Assembly (NCBI RefSeq): GCF_014779715.1
Contig: NZ_JACXYU010000017.1
Location: 51,482-115,481 of the forward strand
Length of the DNA stretch: 64,000 bases
Reading direction: 5' to 3'
Source: Streptomyces chumphonensis
GTDB lineage: Bacteria > Actinomycetota > Actinomycetes > Streptomycetales > Streptomycetaceae
In this document: positions 15,859 through 24,581 of the stretch, in pieces
Numbering within the stretch: the stretch's first letter is position 1
Layout: every line of letters begins with the position of its first letter
The notes under the pieces: model-generated
Told to the model about the DNA's origin: nothing
The model's input: the letters and a program-made list of their open reading frames with translations, nothing else
The model's database searches: none
Position numbers and translations under genes: made by a program

Positions 15859-16998
15859 GTGACGTTCCCGGTAGTCGGCATGGTCGGCGGTGGCCAGCTC
15901 GCTCGTATGACCCACGAGGCGGGCATCCCGCTCGGCATCCGTTTCAAGCTCCTCAGTGACACCCCCCAGGACTCGGCGGCCCTGGTGGCCGGTGACGTCG
16001 TCATCGGCGACTACCGCGACCTGGACACGCTGCGTGACTTCGCGCGCGGCTGCGACGTGGTCACCTTCGACCACGAGCACGTGCCGACCGAGCACCTGCG
16101 GGCCCTGGAGGCGGACGGCGTCCCCGTCCGCCCCGGCCCCGACGCACTCGTGCACGCCCAGGACAAGGGCGTCATGCGCGCCCGGCTCGACGCCCTGGGC
16201 ATCCCCTGCCCCCGGCACCGCATCGTCGCCGACCCGGCCGACGTGGTCGCCTTCGCCGCCGAGGGCGGGGGCTTCCCCGTCGTCCTCAAGACCGTGCGCG
16301 GCGGCTACGACGGCAAGGGCGTGTGGGTCGTGCGGAACGCGGAGCAGGCCGCCGAGCCGTTCCGCGCCGGGGTGCCGGTGCTCGCGGAGGAGAAGGTCGA
16401 GTTCGTGCGCGAGCTGGCCGCGAACGTCGTCCGCTCCCCGCACGGCCAGGCCGTGGCCTACCCCGTCGTGGAGTCGATCCAGGTCGACGGCGTGTGCGAC
16501 ACGGTCATCGCCCCGGCGCCGGGGCTGAGCGACCAGAGCTCCGCCGGGGCCCAGGAACTCGCCCTGCGCATCGCGGCGGAGCTCGACGTCGTCGGGCACC
16601 TCGCCGTCGAACTGTTCGAGACCCGGGACGGCCGCACCCTCGTCAACGAGCTGGCCATGCGCCCGCACAACTCCGGCCACTGGACGATGGACGGCGCCGT
16701 CACCTCGCAGTTCGCCAACCACGTGCGCGCCGTCCTGGACCTGCCGCTCGGCGACCCGCGTCCCCGCGCCCCCTGGACGGTCATGTGCAACGTCCTCGGC
16801 GGCGACTACCCGGACATGTACAGCGGCTACCTGCACTGCATGGCCCGCGACCCGCAGCTCAAGATCCACATGTACGGCAAGGACGTGAAGCCGGGCCGCA
16901 AGGTCGGGCACGTCAACACCTACGGCGCCGACCTCGCCGACGTGCGCGAGCGCGCCCGGCACGCCGCCGACTACCTGCGAGGAACGATCACGCAATGA
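15859..16998 (+). CDS. purK: N5-carboxyaminoimidazole ribonucleotide synthase PurK
   Basis: ATP-grasp enzyme of de novo purine synthesis, 379 residues, the normal length. It forms N5-CAIR from AIR, bicarbonate and ATP. The start is VVGMVGGGQLARM (nucleotide-fold loop). ATP-grasp features include VLKTVRGGYDGKGVWVV and LVNELAMRPHNSGHWTMDG. The GTG has no ribosome site, but TTACCCT lies 6-12 nt upstream, consistent with a leaderless transcript. Its stop overlaps the purE start (ATGA), so both are made together. Confidence 0.95.
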   Translation: MTFPVVGMVGGGQLARMTHEAGIPLGIRFKLLSDTPQDSAALVAGDVVIGDYRDLDTLRDFARGCDVVTFDHEHVPTEHLRALEADGVPVRPGPDALVHAQDKGVMRARLDALGIPCPRHRIVADPADVVAFAAEGGGFPVVLKTVRGGYDGKGVWVVRNAEQAAEPFRAGVPVLAEEKVEFVRELAANVVRSPHGQAVAYPVVESIQVDGVCDTVIAPAPGLSDQSSAGAQELALRIAAELDVVGHLAVELFETRDGRTLVNELAMRPHNSGHWTMDGAVTSQFANHVRAVLDLPLGDPRPRAPWTVMCNVLGGDYPDMYSGYLHCMARDPQLKIHMYGKDVKPGRKVGHVNTYGADLADVRERARHAADYLRGTITQ

Positions 16999-17531
16999 GC
17001 GACGCCCGCCCCGCCCCCGTCGTCGGCATCGTCATGGGCTCCGACTCCGACTGGCCCGTCATGGAGGCCGCCGCGGAGGCCCTCGCCGACTTCGAGGTCC
17101 CCTACGAGGTCGACGTCGTCTCCGCCCACCGCATGCCGCGCGAGATGGTCGACTACGGCGAGCACGCCGCCGACCGCGGGCTGAAGGCCGTCATCGCGGG
17201 CGCCGGGGGCGCCGCGCACCTGCCCGGCATGCTCGCGTCCGTCACCACGCTGCCCGTGATCGGCGTGCCCGTGCCGCTCAAGTACCTCGACGGCATGGAC
17301 TCGCTGCTGTCCATCGTCCAGATGCCCGCCGGGGTGCCGGTCGCGACCGTCTCCGTGGCCGGGGCCCGCAACGCCGGGCTGCTCGCCGTCCGGATGCTCG
17401 CCGCCCACGACGACGGGCTGCGCGAGCGCATGGCGGCCTTCCAGCGGGAACTGAACGAGCAGGCCACCGAGAAGGGCCGCAGGCTCCGCAACAAGACCGC
17501 CGGCGGCGCCGGTTTCGGCTTCGGCAACTGA
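16995..17531 (+). CDS. purE: N5-CAIR mutase PurE
   Basis: Cytoplasmic mutase of 178 residues that converts N5-CAIR to CAIR in purine synthesis. The family core is visible: VGIVMGSDSDWPVM near the N-terminus, VSAHRMP at about residues 45-51, and GAGGAAHLPGM at about 74-84. It overlaps purK by 4 bp and completes the two-step carboxylation. The extra glycine-rich tail AGGAGFGFGN is a small extension. Confidence 0.95.
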   Translation: MSDARPAPVVGIVMGSDSDWPVMEAAAEALADFEVPYEVDVVSAHRMPREMVDYGEHAADRGLKAVIAGAGGAAHLPGMLASVTTLPVIGVPVPLKYLDGMDSLLSIVQMPAGVPVATVSVAGARNAGLLAVRMLAAHDDGLRERMAAFQRELNEQATEKGRRLRNKTAGGAGFGFGN

Positions 17532-17542
17532 AGGACCCGCAC

Positions 17543-18739
17543 GTGAGCGACGCGCACCCCGCCCTGGCCCGCGCCCGGCGGCTGCTGGCCGAACACCCCG
17601 TCGTCGACGGGCACAACGACCTGCCCTGGGCCCTGCGGGAGCAGGTCCGCTACGACCTGGACGCCCGCGACATCGCCCGTGACCAGTCGGCGTTCCTGCA
17701 CACCGACCTGCCCCGGCTGCGCGCCGGAGGCGTGGGCGCCCAGTTCTGGTCGGTCTACGTCCGCTCCGACCTCGCCGGGGAGGCCGCCGTCACCGCCTGC
17801 CTGGAGCAGATCGACGCCGTGCGGCAGCTGATCGAGCGCTACCCGGACGACCTCGAAGCGGCCCTCACCGCCGACGCGATGGAGGCCGCCCGGAGCCGGG
17901 GCCGCATCGCCTCCCTGATGGGCGCCGAGGGCGGGCACAGCATCGCCAACTCCCTGGGCACCCTGCGCCAGTTCCACCGGCTCGGCGTCCGCTACATGAC
18001 GCTCACCCACAACGACACCATCGACTGGGCCGACTCCGCGACGGACGCGCCCCGGCACGACGGCCTGACGGCCTTCGGCGAGCAGGTCGTCCGCGAGATG
18101 AACCGCGTCGGCATGCTGGTCGACCTCTCGCACGTCGCCGCCACCACCATGCGCGACGCGCTGCGCGTCACCCGGGCGCCGGTGGTGTTCTCGCACTCCT
18201 CGGCCCGCGCGGTCTGCGACCACCCGCGCAACGTCCCGGACGACGTCCTGGCCCAACTGCCCGCCAACGGCGGCGTGGCGATGGCCACCTTCGTTCCGAA
18301 GTTCATCCTCCCCGAGGCCGTGGAGTGGACCCGGCGGGCCGACGAGAACCTCCGTGCCCACGGCCTGCACCACCTGGACACCTCACCCGAGGCGATGGCG
18401 CTCCACCGCGCCCACGAGGACGCCCACCCGCGCCCGGTCGCGACCGCCGCCACCGTCGCCGACCACCTCGACCACATGCGGGAGGTCGCCGGCGTCGACC
18501 ACATCGGCATCGGCGGGGACTTCGACGGCACCGCGTTCCTGCCCGCCGGGCTCGACAGCGTGGCCGGCTACCCGAACCTGATCGCCGAACTCCTCGACCG
18601 CCGCTGGTCCGAGGCCGATCTGGCCAAGCTCACCTGGCACAACGCCGTCCGCGTCCTGCGCGACGCGGAGGCCGTGGCCCGCGAACTCACCGCCAGCACG
18701 CCGCCGTCCAACGCCACCCTGGACCAACTCGACACCTGA
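17543..18739 (+). CDS. membrane dipeptidase family (M19) metallopeptidase
   Basis: Zinc dipeptidase of 398 residues, cytoplasmic as no signal peptide is seen. Metal-binding motifs are VDGHNDLPWALR (His and Asp), the bridging glutamate in LMGAEGGHSI, and histidines in VDLSHV and VFSHSSAR. The C-terminal GIGGDFDG is also typical. It probably cleaves dipeptides, possibly including D-amino acid forms. GTG 17543 has GAAGGA about 7 nt upstream. It lies 11 bp after purE and may be in the same transcript. Confidence 0.87.
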   Translation: MSDAHPALARARRLLAEHPVVDGHNDLPWALREQVRYDLDARDIARDQSAFLHTDLPRLRAGGVGAQFWSVYVRSDLAGEAAVTACLEQIDAVRQLIERYPDDLEAALTADAMEAARSRGRIASLMGAEGGHSIANSLGTLRQFHRLGVRYMTLTHNDTIDWADSATDAPRHDGLTAFGEQVVREMNRVGMLVDLSHVAATTMRDALRVTRAPVVFSHSSARAVCDHPRNVPDDVLAQLPANGGVAMATFVPKFILPEAVEWTRRADENLRAHGLHHLDTSPEAMALHRAHEDAHPRPVATAATVADHLDHMREVAGVDHIGIGGDFDGTAFLPAGLDSVAGYPNLIAELLDRRWSEADLAKLTWHNAVRVLRDAEAVARELTASTPPSNATLDQLDT

Positions 18740-18829
18740 CGGCGGCCTCCGCGCCAATTTCCGGTGACCCGTGGCCGGAACGCCCGGGGTCCCCGGCCCA
18801 CGGCCGGGGAGCGCGCCCGACCTTGCTGC

Positions 18830-19444
18830 ATGATGAAACGCATGACCCTTCTCAGGCGGCGCCTGCCGCTGCTCCTCGCACCCCTCGTGCTGGTCGCCTG
18901 CGGATCCGAGCCCGCGGACGTCCCGGACCAGGGCGAACTGGACCGGCGGATCGAGATCATGGGCTCCGCGCCCGACCTCGTCTACCTCACCGAGGCCGAG
19001 GGCTACACCCTCGCCCGGCAGTCCGTCGGGGTCTACGGCGCCGAGGGCTTCAGCGCCTCCTACGTCGCCCAGGAGTCCGGCGCCGTGTTCCAGCTGACCG
19101 TGGACCACGGCGACCTCGACTGCGCGGATCCCGCCCTGGTGGACGGCTCCTCCGGCGCCGAGGTGACGTGCGAGGAGGACGGCGGCCTGCTCTACCGCTC
19201 CACCCCGGACGGCCACGAGTACGCCCGCGCCGAGGACGGACACGTCGTCCGGGTCGGCTCCGCGCGGGACGAGGCCACCCGCGAGACCCTGCGGCAGGCC
19301 GCCGACGCGGCGCACCGCGCGCAGGGCGCGGAGCTGGACGAGATCCTGCCGCCGCTGTCCGACGCCCCCGCCCCCGTGGAACGCGGTGACCTGCCCGAGC
19401 ACGGCGACGGCGCTCCCCAGGACCCGCCGGGCGTCAGCGGCTGA
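18830..19444 (+). CDS. lipoprotein of unknown function
   Basis: Likely surface lipoprotein of 204 residues. The signal peptide ends in the lipobox LVAC (PLVLVACGSEP). The mature part has two cysteines (LDCADPAL and VTCEEDGG) that may form a disulfide, and no recognised domain. ATG 18830 is followed by further in-frame ATGs at 18833 and 18842, any of which would leave a usable signal peptide. It follows the dipeptidase gene after 90 bp. Function unknown. Confidence 0.75.
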   Translation: MMKRMTLLRRRLPLLLAPLVLVACGSEPADVPDQGELDRRIEIMGSAPDLVYLTEAEGYTLARQSVGVYGAEGFSASYVAQESGAVFQLTVDHGDLDCADPALVDGSSGAEVTCEEDGGLLYRSTPDGHEYARAEDGHVVRVGSARDEATRETLRQAADAAHRAQGAELDEILPPLSDAPAPVERGDLPEHGDGAPQDPPGVSG

Positions 19445-19471
19445 CGTCGGGGCCGCTCGGGCGCGTCGGCG

Positions 19472-20512
19472 TCAGGAGCCCGTGACGGTCACCGGCTCGC
19501 GGCGGGAGGCGATCACCTTCCGGGCCAGCGACCGGGGGCTCGTCAGGTAGCCCCAGCCCCAGGACATGTGCATCGTCGCGAGGGCCACCGGGATCCGGAC
19601 GCGGGCCCTCCACGGCAGGCCCCGGCCCGCCGGGAGCGAGCCCGCCGTGATCGCCGCCAGGTAGCCGCCGGGCACCAGGAGCGCCCACGGGCTGACGGCC
19701 GCACCGAGCACGGTGCCGGCGGCGACGGCGAGCAGGGCCGTCGGCGGCGCCAGGTAGCGCGGGTTGATCGAGCCGGGGTGGTACCGGGCGACGACGTGCC
19801 GCCAGCGCCCGTAGTTGCGGTACTGCTTCGCCAGCGCCCGCACCGACGGCCGCGGCCGGTAGGACACCAGCAGCTCGGGCGAGAACCAGATCCGCCCGCC
19901 CGCCGCCCGGATGCGGTAGTTCAGCTCCCAGTCCTGCGCCCGGACGAACTCCTCGTTGTAGCCGCCCTGCTGCTCCAGCACCTCGCGGCGGAAGACCCCC
20001 AGGTAGACGGTCTCGGCCTCACCGGCCCGGCCGCCGGTGTGGAAGGCCGCGTTCCCCACGCCGACCCGGGACGTCATCGCGGCGGCGACGGCCTGCTCCC
20101 ACGCCGTCTCGCCCTCGGCGTGCATGATGCCGCCGACGTTCGCCGCGTCCTGCTCCGCCAGCAGCCGGACGGCCGTCGCGATGTAGCCGGGGGAGAGCAT
20201 GCCGTGCCCGTCCACCCGGACCACGACGGGATGGCGGGAGGCCCTGATCGCCGCGTTCAGGCCCGCCGGGGTCCGGCCCGTCGGGTTCGGCACGGTCCGC
20301 ACCCGGGCGTCCTCGGCCGCCAGCGCGGCGGCGATCTCGTCGGTGCGGTCCGTGGAGGGCCCGAGCGCGATCACCACCTCCAGCTCACCGGGGTGGTCCT
20401 GCGCGAGGATGGCCCGCACCGACTCCCTCAGGTGCCGCTCCTCGTTGAGCACGGGCATGATCACGGAGACGGCGGGGGCGGGCGCCGCCCCGCCGGGTGC
20501 TGCGGAATTCAC
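19472..20512 (-). CDS. family 2 glycosyltransferase with C-terminal membrane helices
   Basis: Transferase of 346 residues. The GT-A fold begins VSVIMPVLNEERHLRESV and carries the conserved aspartates in VVRVDGHGML. The acceptor region QDWELNYRIRAAGGRIWFSPEL sits at about residue 200. The C-terminus (about 255-330) has two or three hydrophobic helices. Similar proteins act in cell-surface polysaccharide or glycolipid assembly, which fits the neighbouring LCP genes and UDP-glucose dehydrogenase. GTG start at 20512. The donor sugar is unknown. Confidence 0.83.
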   Translation of the reverse strand: MNSAAPGGAAPAPAVSVIMPVLNEERHLRESVRAILAQDHPGELEVVIALGPSTDRTDEIAAALAAEDARVRTVPNPTGRTPAGLNAAIRASRHPVVVRVDGHGMLSPGYIATAVRLLAEQDAANVGGIMHAEGETAWEQAVAAAMTSRVGVGNAAFHTGGRAGEAETVYLGVFRREVLEQQGGYNEEFVRAQDWELNYRIRAAGGRIWFSPELLVSYRPRPSVRALAKQYRNYGRWRHVVARYHPGSINPRYLAPPTALLAVAAGTVLGAAVSPWALLVPGGYLAAITAGSLPAGRGLPWRARVRIPVALATMHMSWGWGYLTSPRSLARKVIASRREPVTVTGS

Positions 20513-20638
20513 CCGGTCACGTTACCGCGAACGGGGGAACACCTCCGCACGGCCGCCGCGCCTGACGCCCGCGACACTCCCGGCGCACTAGCGTCGCCGG
20601 GGCGTGTCACAGCCCCACCCCTGCGCGAAGGTGCTTCC

Positions 20639-22111
20639 GTGCCCGCTACGCCGCGCCCCCACCGGCGCCGACCCGCCCGCCGCCCACCCCGGTGGGGGCT
20701 GCGGATCAGCGCCTGCACGGCCGGCGTCGTCCTCGCCGTCAGCGGCTTCGGCCACGTCGTCGTGACGGGCGTGGCCGACGGCATCGGCCGGGTGGACCCC
20801 TTCAGCGACCTCGACCAGCGGCCCGACCGGGGCCGGGGGCTGAACTTCCTCGTCGTCGGGGTCGACGACCGCGACGAGGTCTCCGAGGAACAGCGCCGGG
20901 ACCACCGCCTCGGGGGCGAGGCCTGCCGCTGCACCGACACGATGATGCTCGTGCACCTCTCCGAGGACCGGGAGCGGGCCTCCGTGGTGAGCCTCCCCCG
21001 GGACACCTACACCACGCTCCCCCCGCACACCGACCCGGCGTCCGGGGCGCGGCACGGCACCGAGCGGGTCAAGCTCAACGCCGCCTACACCCACGGCGGG
21101 CCGCAGCTGACCGTACGGACCGTGGAACGCCTGACCGGCGTCCACGTCCACCACTACCTGGAAGTGGACTTCACCAGTTTCATGAAGACGGTGGACGCCC
21201 TCGACGGCGTCCCGGTCTGCACGGCCCGGCCGCTCAAGGACAGCCACTCCGGACTGGACCTGCCCGCCGGGACGAGCGTCCTGAACGGCGGCGAGGCCCT
21301 GAGCTACGTCCGCGCGCGGTACGTCGACGGCGCCGCCGACCTCGGCCGCATGGAGCGCCAGCAGCGGTTCGTCGCCTCCGTCATCGACCGGGCCACCCGC
21401 AGCGGCGTGCTGGTGAACCCGGCCCGCTTCCGCGCGGTGACCGGTGCCGCACTCGGCTCGGTGCGTGCCGACCGGGGCTTCGGCACCGAGGAGATGCTGG
21501 CCCTCGGGAAGGCGATGCGTGGCTTCGGCCCGGCGTCCTCCGAGTTCACGACGGTGCCGATCAAGAACGCCCGCCACCGGGTGCCGGGGCTGGGAGAAAC
21601 GGTCCTGTGGGACGCCGCCCCCGCACGGAAGCTCTTCACGGACCTGCGCGAGGACCGTCCGCTGGCCGGCCCGCGGCCCGCGGGGGAACCCGCGCGGAAA
21701 CCCGCGCAGCGGGCCGTCCCCGTGGAGGTGGCGCCCCGCAACATCCGCGTCCAGGTCGACAACGGCACGCGCGAGGCGGGCCTCGGCCACCGGGTGGACC
21801 AGGAGCTGGCCGACACCGGGTTCGCCACGACCGGCGTCCCCGGCAACGCCGAGAAGCAGGACGCGAAGCGCACCGAGATCGCCTACGACCCCCGCTGGGA
21901 CCGCTCGGCACGGGCCCTGGCCGCCGCCCTCCCCGGCGCGGAACTGCGCGCCGTCGAGGGTCGGGGGCCCCTGATGCGCGTCACCCTCGGCGCGGAGTTC
22001 GACGGCGTCACCCCGGTGCGTGCCGCCGCGCCGCAGGGGGACGGGGGCGCCGATCGGCGCACCGGCCACAGCGCCGTCCGGGGCGACGAGGTCGTCTGCC
22101 CGGACGGCTGA
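20639..22111 (+). CDS. LCP (LytR-CpsA-Psr) family cell-wall ligase
   Basis: Membrane-anchored phosphotransferase of 490 residues that attaches polymers to peptidoglycan. A single helix is at about residues 22-45. The LCP domain (about 65-260) contains the metal/phosphate motifs FLVVGVDDRD, CRCTDTMMLVHL, VVSLPRDTY and ALSYVRARY. A LytR_C-like domain (about 360-440) starts RNIRVQVDNGTREAGL. GTG 20639 has GAAGG about 7 nt upstream. It is one of five LCP genes in this window. Confidence 0.87.
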   Translation: MPATPRPHRRRPARRPPRWGLRISACTAGVVLAVSGFGHVVVTGVADGIGRVDPFSDLDQRPDRGRGLNFLVVGVDDRDEVSEEQRRDHRLGGEACRCTDTMMLVHLSEDRERASVVSLPRDTYTTLPPHTDPASGARHGTERVKLNAAYTHGGPQLTVRTVERLTGVHVHHYLEVDFTSFMKTVDALDGVPVCTARPLKDSHSGLDLPAGTSVLNGGEALSYVRARYVDGAADLGRMERQQRFVASVIDRATRSGVLVNPARFRAVTGAALGSVRADRGFGTEEMLALGKAMRGFGPASSEFTTVPIKNARHRVPGLGETVLWDAAPARKLFTDLREDRPLAGPRPAGEPARKPAQRAVPVEVAPRNIRVQVDNGTREAGLGHRVDQELADTGFATTGVPGNAEKQDAKRTEIAYDPRWDRSARALAAALPGAELRAVEGRGPLMRVTLGAEFDGVTPVRAAAPQGDGGADRRTGHSAVRGDEVVCPDG

Positions 22112-22126
22112 CCCCCGCCGCCCGCG

Positions 22127-22681
22127 TCACTCGTCGCGCAGGCCCTCCGACTCCCGCCGCCGGCGCAGCTCGCGGATGGCGCGGCGGCGCGCGAGACGGT
22201 GGGTGCGGCGGATGTGCGCCTCCTGGTAGCGCCGCCGGTCCCGCTCGGTCTGGGGCATGACCGGCGGCACGGGCCGGGGCTTGCCCTCCGTGTCGACCGC
22301 CGCGAAGACGAGGTAGGCCGTACCGACCTGCGTCGCGGCGGAGGACTCGTTCCAGCGCTCGGCGAGCACCCGCACGCCGACCTCCATCGAGGTCCGACCG
22401 GTCCAGTTGACCTGCGCCTTCACGTGCACGAGGTCGCCGACGCGGACCGGCTCCAGGAAGACCATCTCGTCCATCGACGCGGTCACCGCCGGGCCCTCCG
22501 AGTGACGCCCCGCCACCGCCCCGGCGGCGTCGTCCACCAGCTTCATGATCACGCCACCGTGCACGGTGCCGAGGAGGTTGGTGTCGTTGTGCGTCATGAT
22601 GTGGCTCAGCGTGGTGCGTGAGGCCGAGGTCGGCTTCGCCGCGAGCTCGCTCTCGGCGGCGGCCTGCTCTGGATCGGTCAT
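22127..22681 (-). CDS. acyl-CoA thioesterase, hotdog fold
   Basis: Cytoplasmic thioesterase of 184 residues. The hotdog signature is at about 30-60: NDTNLLGTVHGGVIMKLVDDAAG, with the catalytic aspartate in the central helix. VTASMDEMVFLEPVRVGDLVHV follows. The C-terminal 50 residues are rich in arginine and are an extension beyond the hotdog domain. It hydrolyses acyl-CoA to free acid and CoA; chain length is unknown. It converges with the LCP gene (15-bp gap). Confidence 0.85.
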   Translation of the reverse strand: MTDPEQAAAESELAAKPTSASRTTLSHIMTHNDTNLLGTVHGGVIMKLVDDAAGAVAGRHSEGPAVTASMDEMVFLEPVRVGDLVHVKAQVNWTGRTSMEVGVRVLAERWNESSAATQVGTAYLVFAAVDTEGKPRPVPPVMPQTERDRRRYQEAHIRRTHRLARRRAIRELRRRRESEGLRDE

Positions 22682-22850
22682 ACCGCCACCCTACGGTCCG
22701 TCCCCCGGGCGGACCGTGGGCCACCGTGGGCGACCGCGGGCCACCGCGGGACGGCGGCTCGTCCGCGAATGCATCGAAACCGCTACAGCCGTGGCCCTGT
22801 TCTGTGCCCGGGTGTGTCGCCCGGGCGGCCCACAGGGCACACTCACTCGC

Positions 22851-24104
22851 ATGAGCGACTGGCCCCAGGGATGGACCGGAGACCGCGACCGCTACGGCCG
22901 CGGCGCAGGCAGTGCCGAACCCGAGAGCGCCCGCGTCATGCGGACGGTGCGGGGCGCTCCCGTCCCGTCCCAGGCGGCCGGCGGACACGACGCCGGGCCC
23001 GCCTACGGGGCGCCGTCCACCTACGACGCCGGCCACGGCCGGGAACCGGACCGCTCCCACGGCGCCGGCTCCGGTGGCTACGGCGCGGGCCCGGCCGGAG
23101 CGCCGCGCCCCCGGCCGAACCGGGGCCGCCGCGTCAAGGTGGGGCTGATCACCCTCCTCGTCGCCCTGCTGGTGATCAGCGTGGGCACGTACCTCTGGGC
23201 CGACTCCAAGATGCGGCGCGAGGTCGACCTGTCCGCCGTCGAGGACCGGCCGGAGCCCGGCGAGGGCACGAACTACCTGATCGTCGGCTCCGACAGCCGC
23301 GCCGGTCTGAGCGAGGAGGACCGGGACCGCCTGCGCACCGGCTCCGCCGAGGGCAAGCGCACCGACTCGATGATGATCCTGCACGTCGGCGACAACGGGA
23401 ACAGCCTCATCAGCCTCCCGCGCGACTCCTGGGTCACGATCCCCGAGTTCACCGGCTCGGAGTCCGGCAACCGCATACCGGCGCAGGCCCAGAAACTCAA
23501 CGCCTCGTTCTCCATCGAAGGCCCGGAGCTGCTGGTCAGGACCGTGGAGTACAACACCGGGCTGCGCATCGACCACTACGCGGAGATCGGCCTGGGCGGC
23601 TTCGCCAACCTCGTCGACGCCCTCGGCGGCGTCGAGATGTGCTTCGAGGAGCCCGTCAAGGACAAGAACTCCGGGGCCGACTTCGCCAAGGGCTGCCACG
23701 ACCTGGACGGCGCCGAGTCCCTCGCCTTCGTCCGCAACCGCTACAACGTCGCGGGCGGCGACCTCGGCCGTACCCAGAACCAGCAGAAGTTCCTGGCCGC
23801 CCTCGCCAAGGAGAGCGCCACCCCGGCCACCGTCCTCAACCCCTTCCGGCTCTACCCGACCATCGGCGCCGGCATGGACTCGCTGATCGTCGACAAGGAC
23901 ATGAGCCTCTTCGACCTGGCCTCGATGTTCTGGGCCATGAAGGGACTGAGCGGCGGCGAGGGCACCCAGATGAACATGCCGATCGAAGGGCCCTTCACGG
24001 CCCCGAACGGCGCCTCCGCGCTCAAGTGGGACATGGAGCGCGTGAAGCCGCTCATGCGGCAGCTGCGGAACGACGAGAAGGTGACGGTCAAGGGCGACGG
24101 CTGA
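22851..24104 (+). CDS. LCP family cell-wall ligase
   Basis: LCP protein of 417 residues. The N-terminal cytoplasmic tail (1-95) is rich in glycine, histidine and tyrosine. One membrane helix is at about 98-120. The LCP domain (about 135-320) shows YLIVGSDSRAG, TDSMMILHV, SLPRDSWVTI and ESLAFVRNRY. The LytR_C domain is absent, unlike the other upstream LCP. There is no ribosome site before ATG 22851, and the CACACT at 22838-22843 might be a -10 box, so a leaderless transcript is possible. It ends in a bidirectional terminator. Confidence 0.86.
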   Translation: MSDWPQGWTGDRDRYGRGAGSAEPESARVMRTVRGAPVPSQAAGGHDAGPAYGAPSTYDAGHGREPDRSHGAGSGGYGAGPAGAPRPRPNRGRRVKVGLITLLVALLVISVGTYLWADSKMRREVDLSAVEDRPEPGEGTNYLIVGSDSRAGLSEEDRDRLRTGSAEGKRTDSMMILHVGDNGNSLISLPRDSWVTIPEFTGSESGNRIPAQAQKLNASFSIEGPELLVRTVEYNTGLRIDHYAEIGLGGFANLVDALGGVEMCFEEPVKDKNSGADFAKGCHDLDGAESLAFVRNRYNVAGGDLGRTQNQQKFLAALAKESATPATVLNPFRLYPTIGAGMDSLIVDKDMSLFDLASMFWAMKGLSGGEGTQMNMPIEGPFTAPNGASALKWDMERVKPLMRQLRNDEKVTVKGDG

Positions 24105-24110
24105 CGCCGG

Positions 24111-24156
24111 GCGCCGGGAGGGTCGGACCGTCGGCGCGGTCCGACCCTCCCGGCGC
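24111..24156. terminator. bidirectional hairpin terminator
   Basis: Perfect 19-bp inverted repeat (arms 24111-24129 and 24138-24156) with the 8-nt loop GTCGGCGC. It lies between the convergent LCP gene and VOC-protein gene and can serve both. Confidence 0.85.
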
Positions 24157-24171
24157 GGTCCGGCCTCCGCC

Positions 24172-24549
24172 TCAGCAGGCGCAGAGGCAGAAGGGGTGCC
24201 CGACCGGGTCGGCGTAGACCCGCCAGTCCCGCTGCCCGCCGCCGTCCCCCTCCAGCAGCGTCGCCCCCAGCTCCAGCACCGCCCGTTCGGCCTCGTCCAG
24301 CCGCTCGCGGGGCACGTCGAAGTCCAGGTGCAGCTGCTGGGGGTGCTCGGTGGACGGCCACCGCGGCGGCCGGTACCCCTCCGACCGCTGGAAGGCCAGC
24401 CGCCGCTGCCCCTCGGCGTCGACGAGCTCGACCCACTCCTCCTCGCTGTCCTCGGCGATCTCCCAGTCCAGCACCGCGCCGTAGAAGGCGGCCAGGGCGC
24501 GCGGATCGGGACAGTCCAGCGCGGTCACTCCGAAGGCGGCGATGGCCAT
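24172..24549 (-). CDS. VOC-superfamily (glyoxalase-like) protein
   Basis: Small cytoplasmic protein of 125 residues with the paired beta-alpha-beta-beta-beta units of the VOC fold. Conserved parts are LDCPDPRALAAFYGAVLDWE, then QLHLDFDVPRERLDEAERAVLELGA, and DPVGHPFCLCAC at the C-terminus. Many such proteins in Streptomyces give antibiotic or aldehyde resistance or have unknown roles. Metal-binding residues cannot be fixed. It lies next to UDP-glucose dehydrogenase on the same strand, 32 bp away. Confidence 0.78.
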   Translation of the reverse strand: MAIAAFGVTALDCPDPRALAAFYGAVLDWEIAEDSEEEWVELVDAEGQRRLAFQRSEGYRPPRWPSTEHPQQLHLDFDVPRERLDEAERAVLELGATLLEGDGGGQRDWRVYADPVGHPFCLCAC

Positions 24550-24581
24550 GGGGGCGTGCTCCCGTCGTCAGGGGTCCGGTC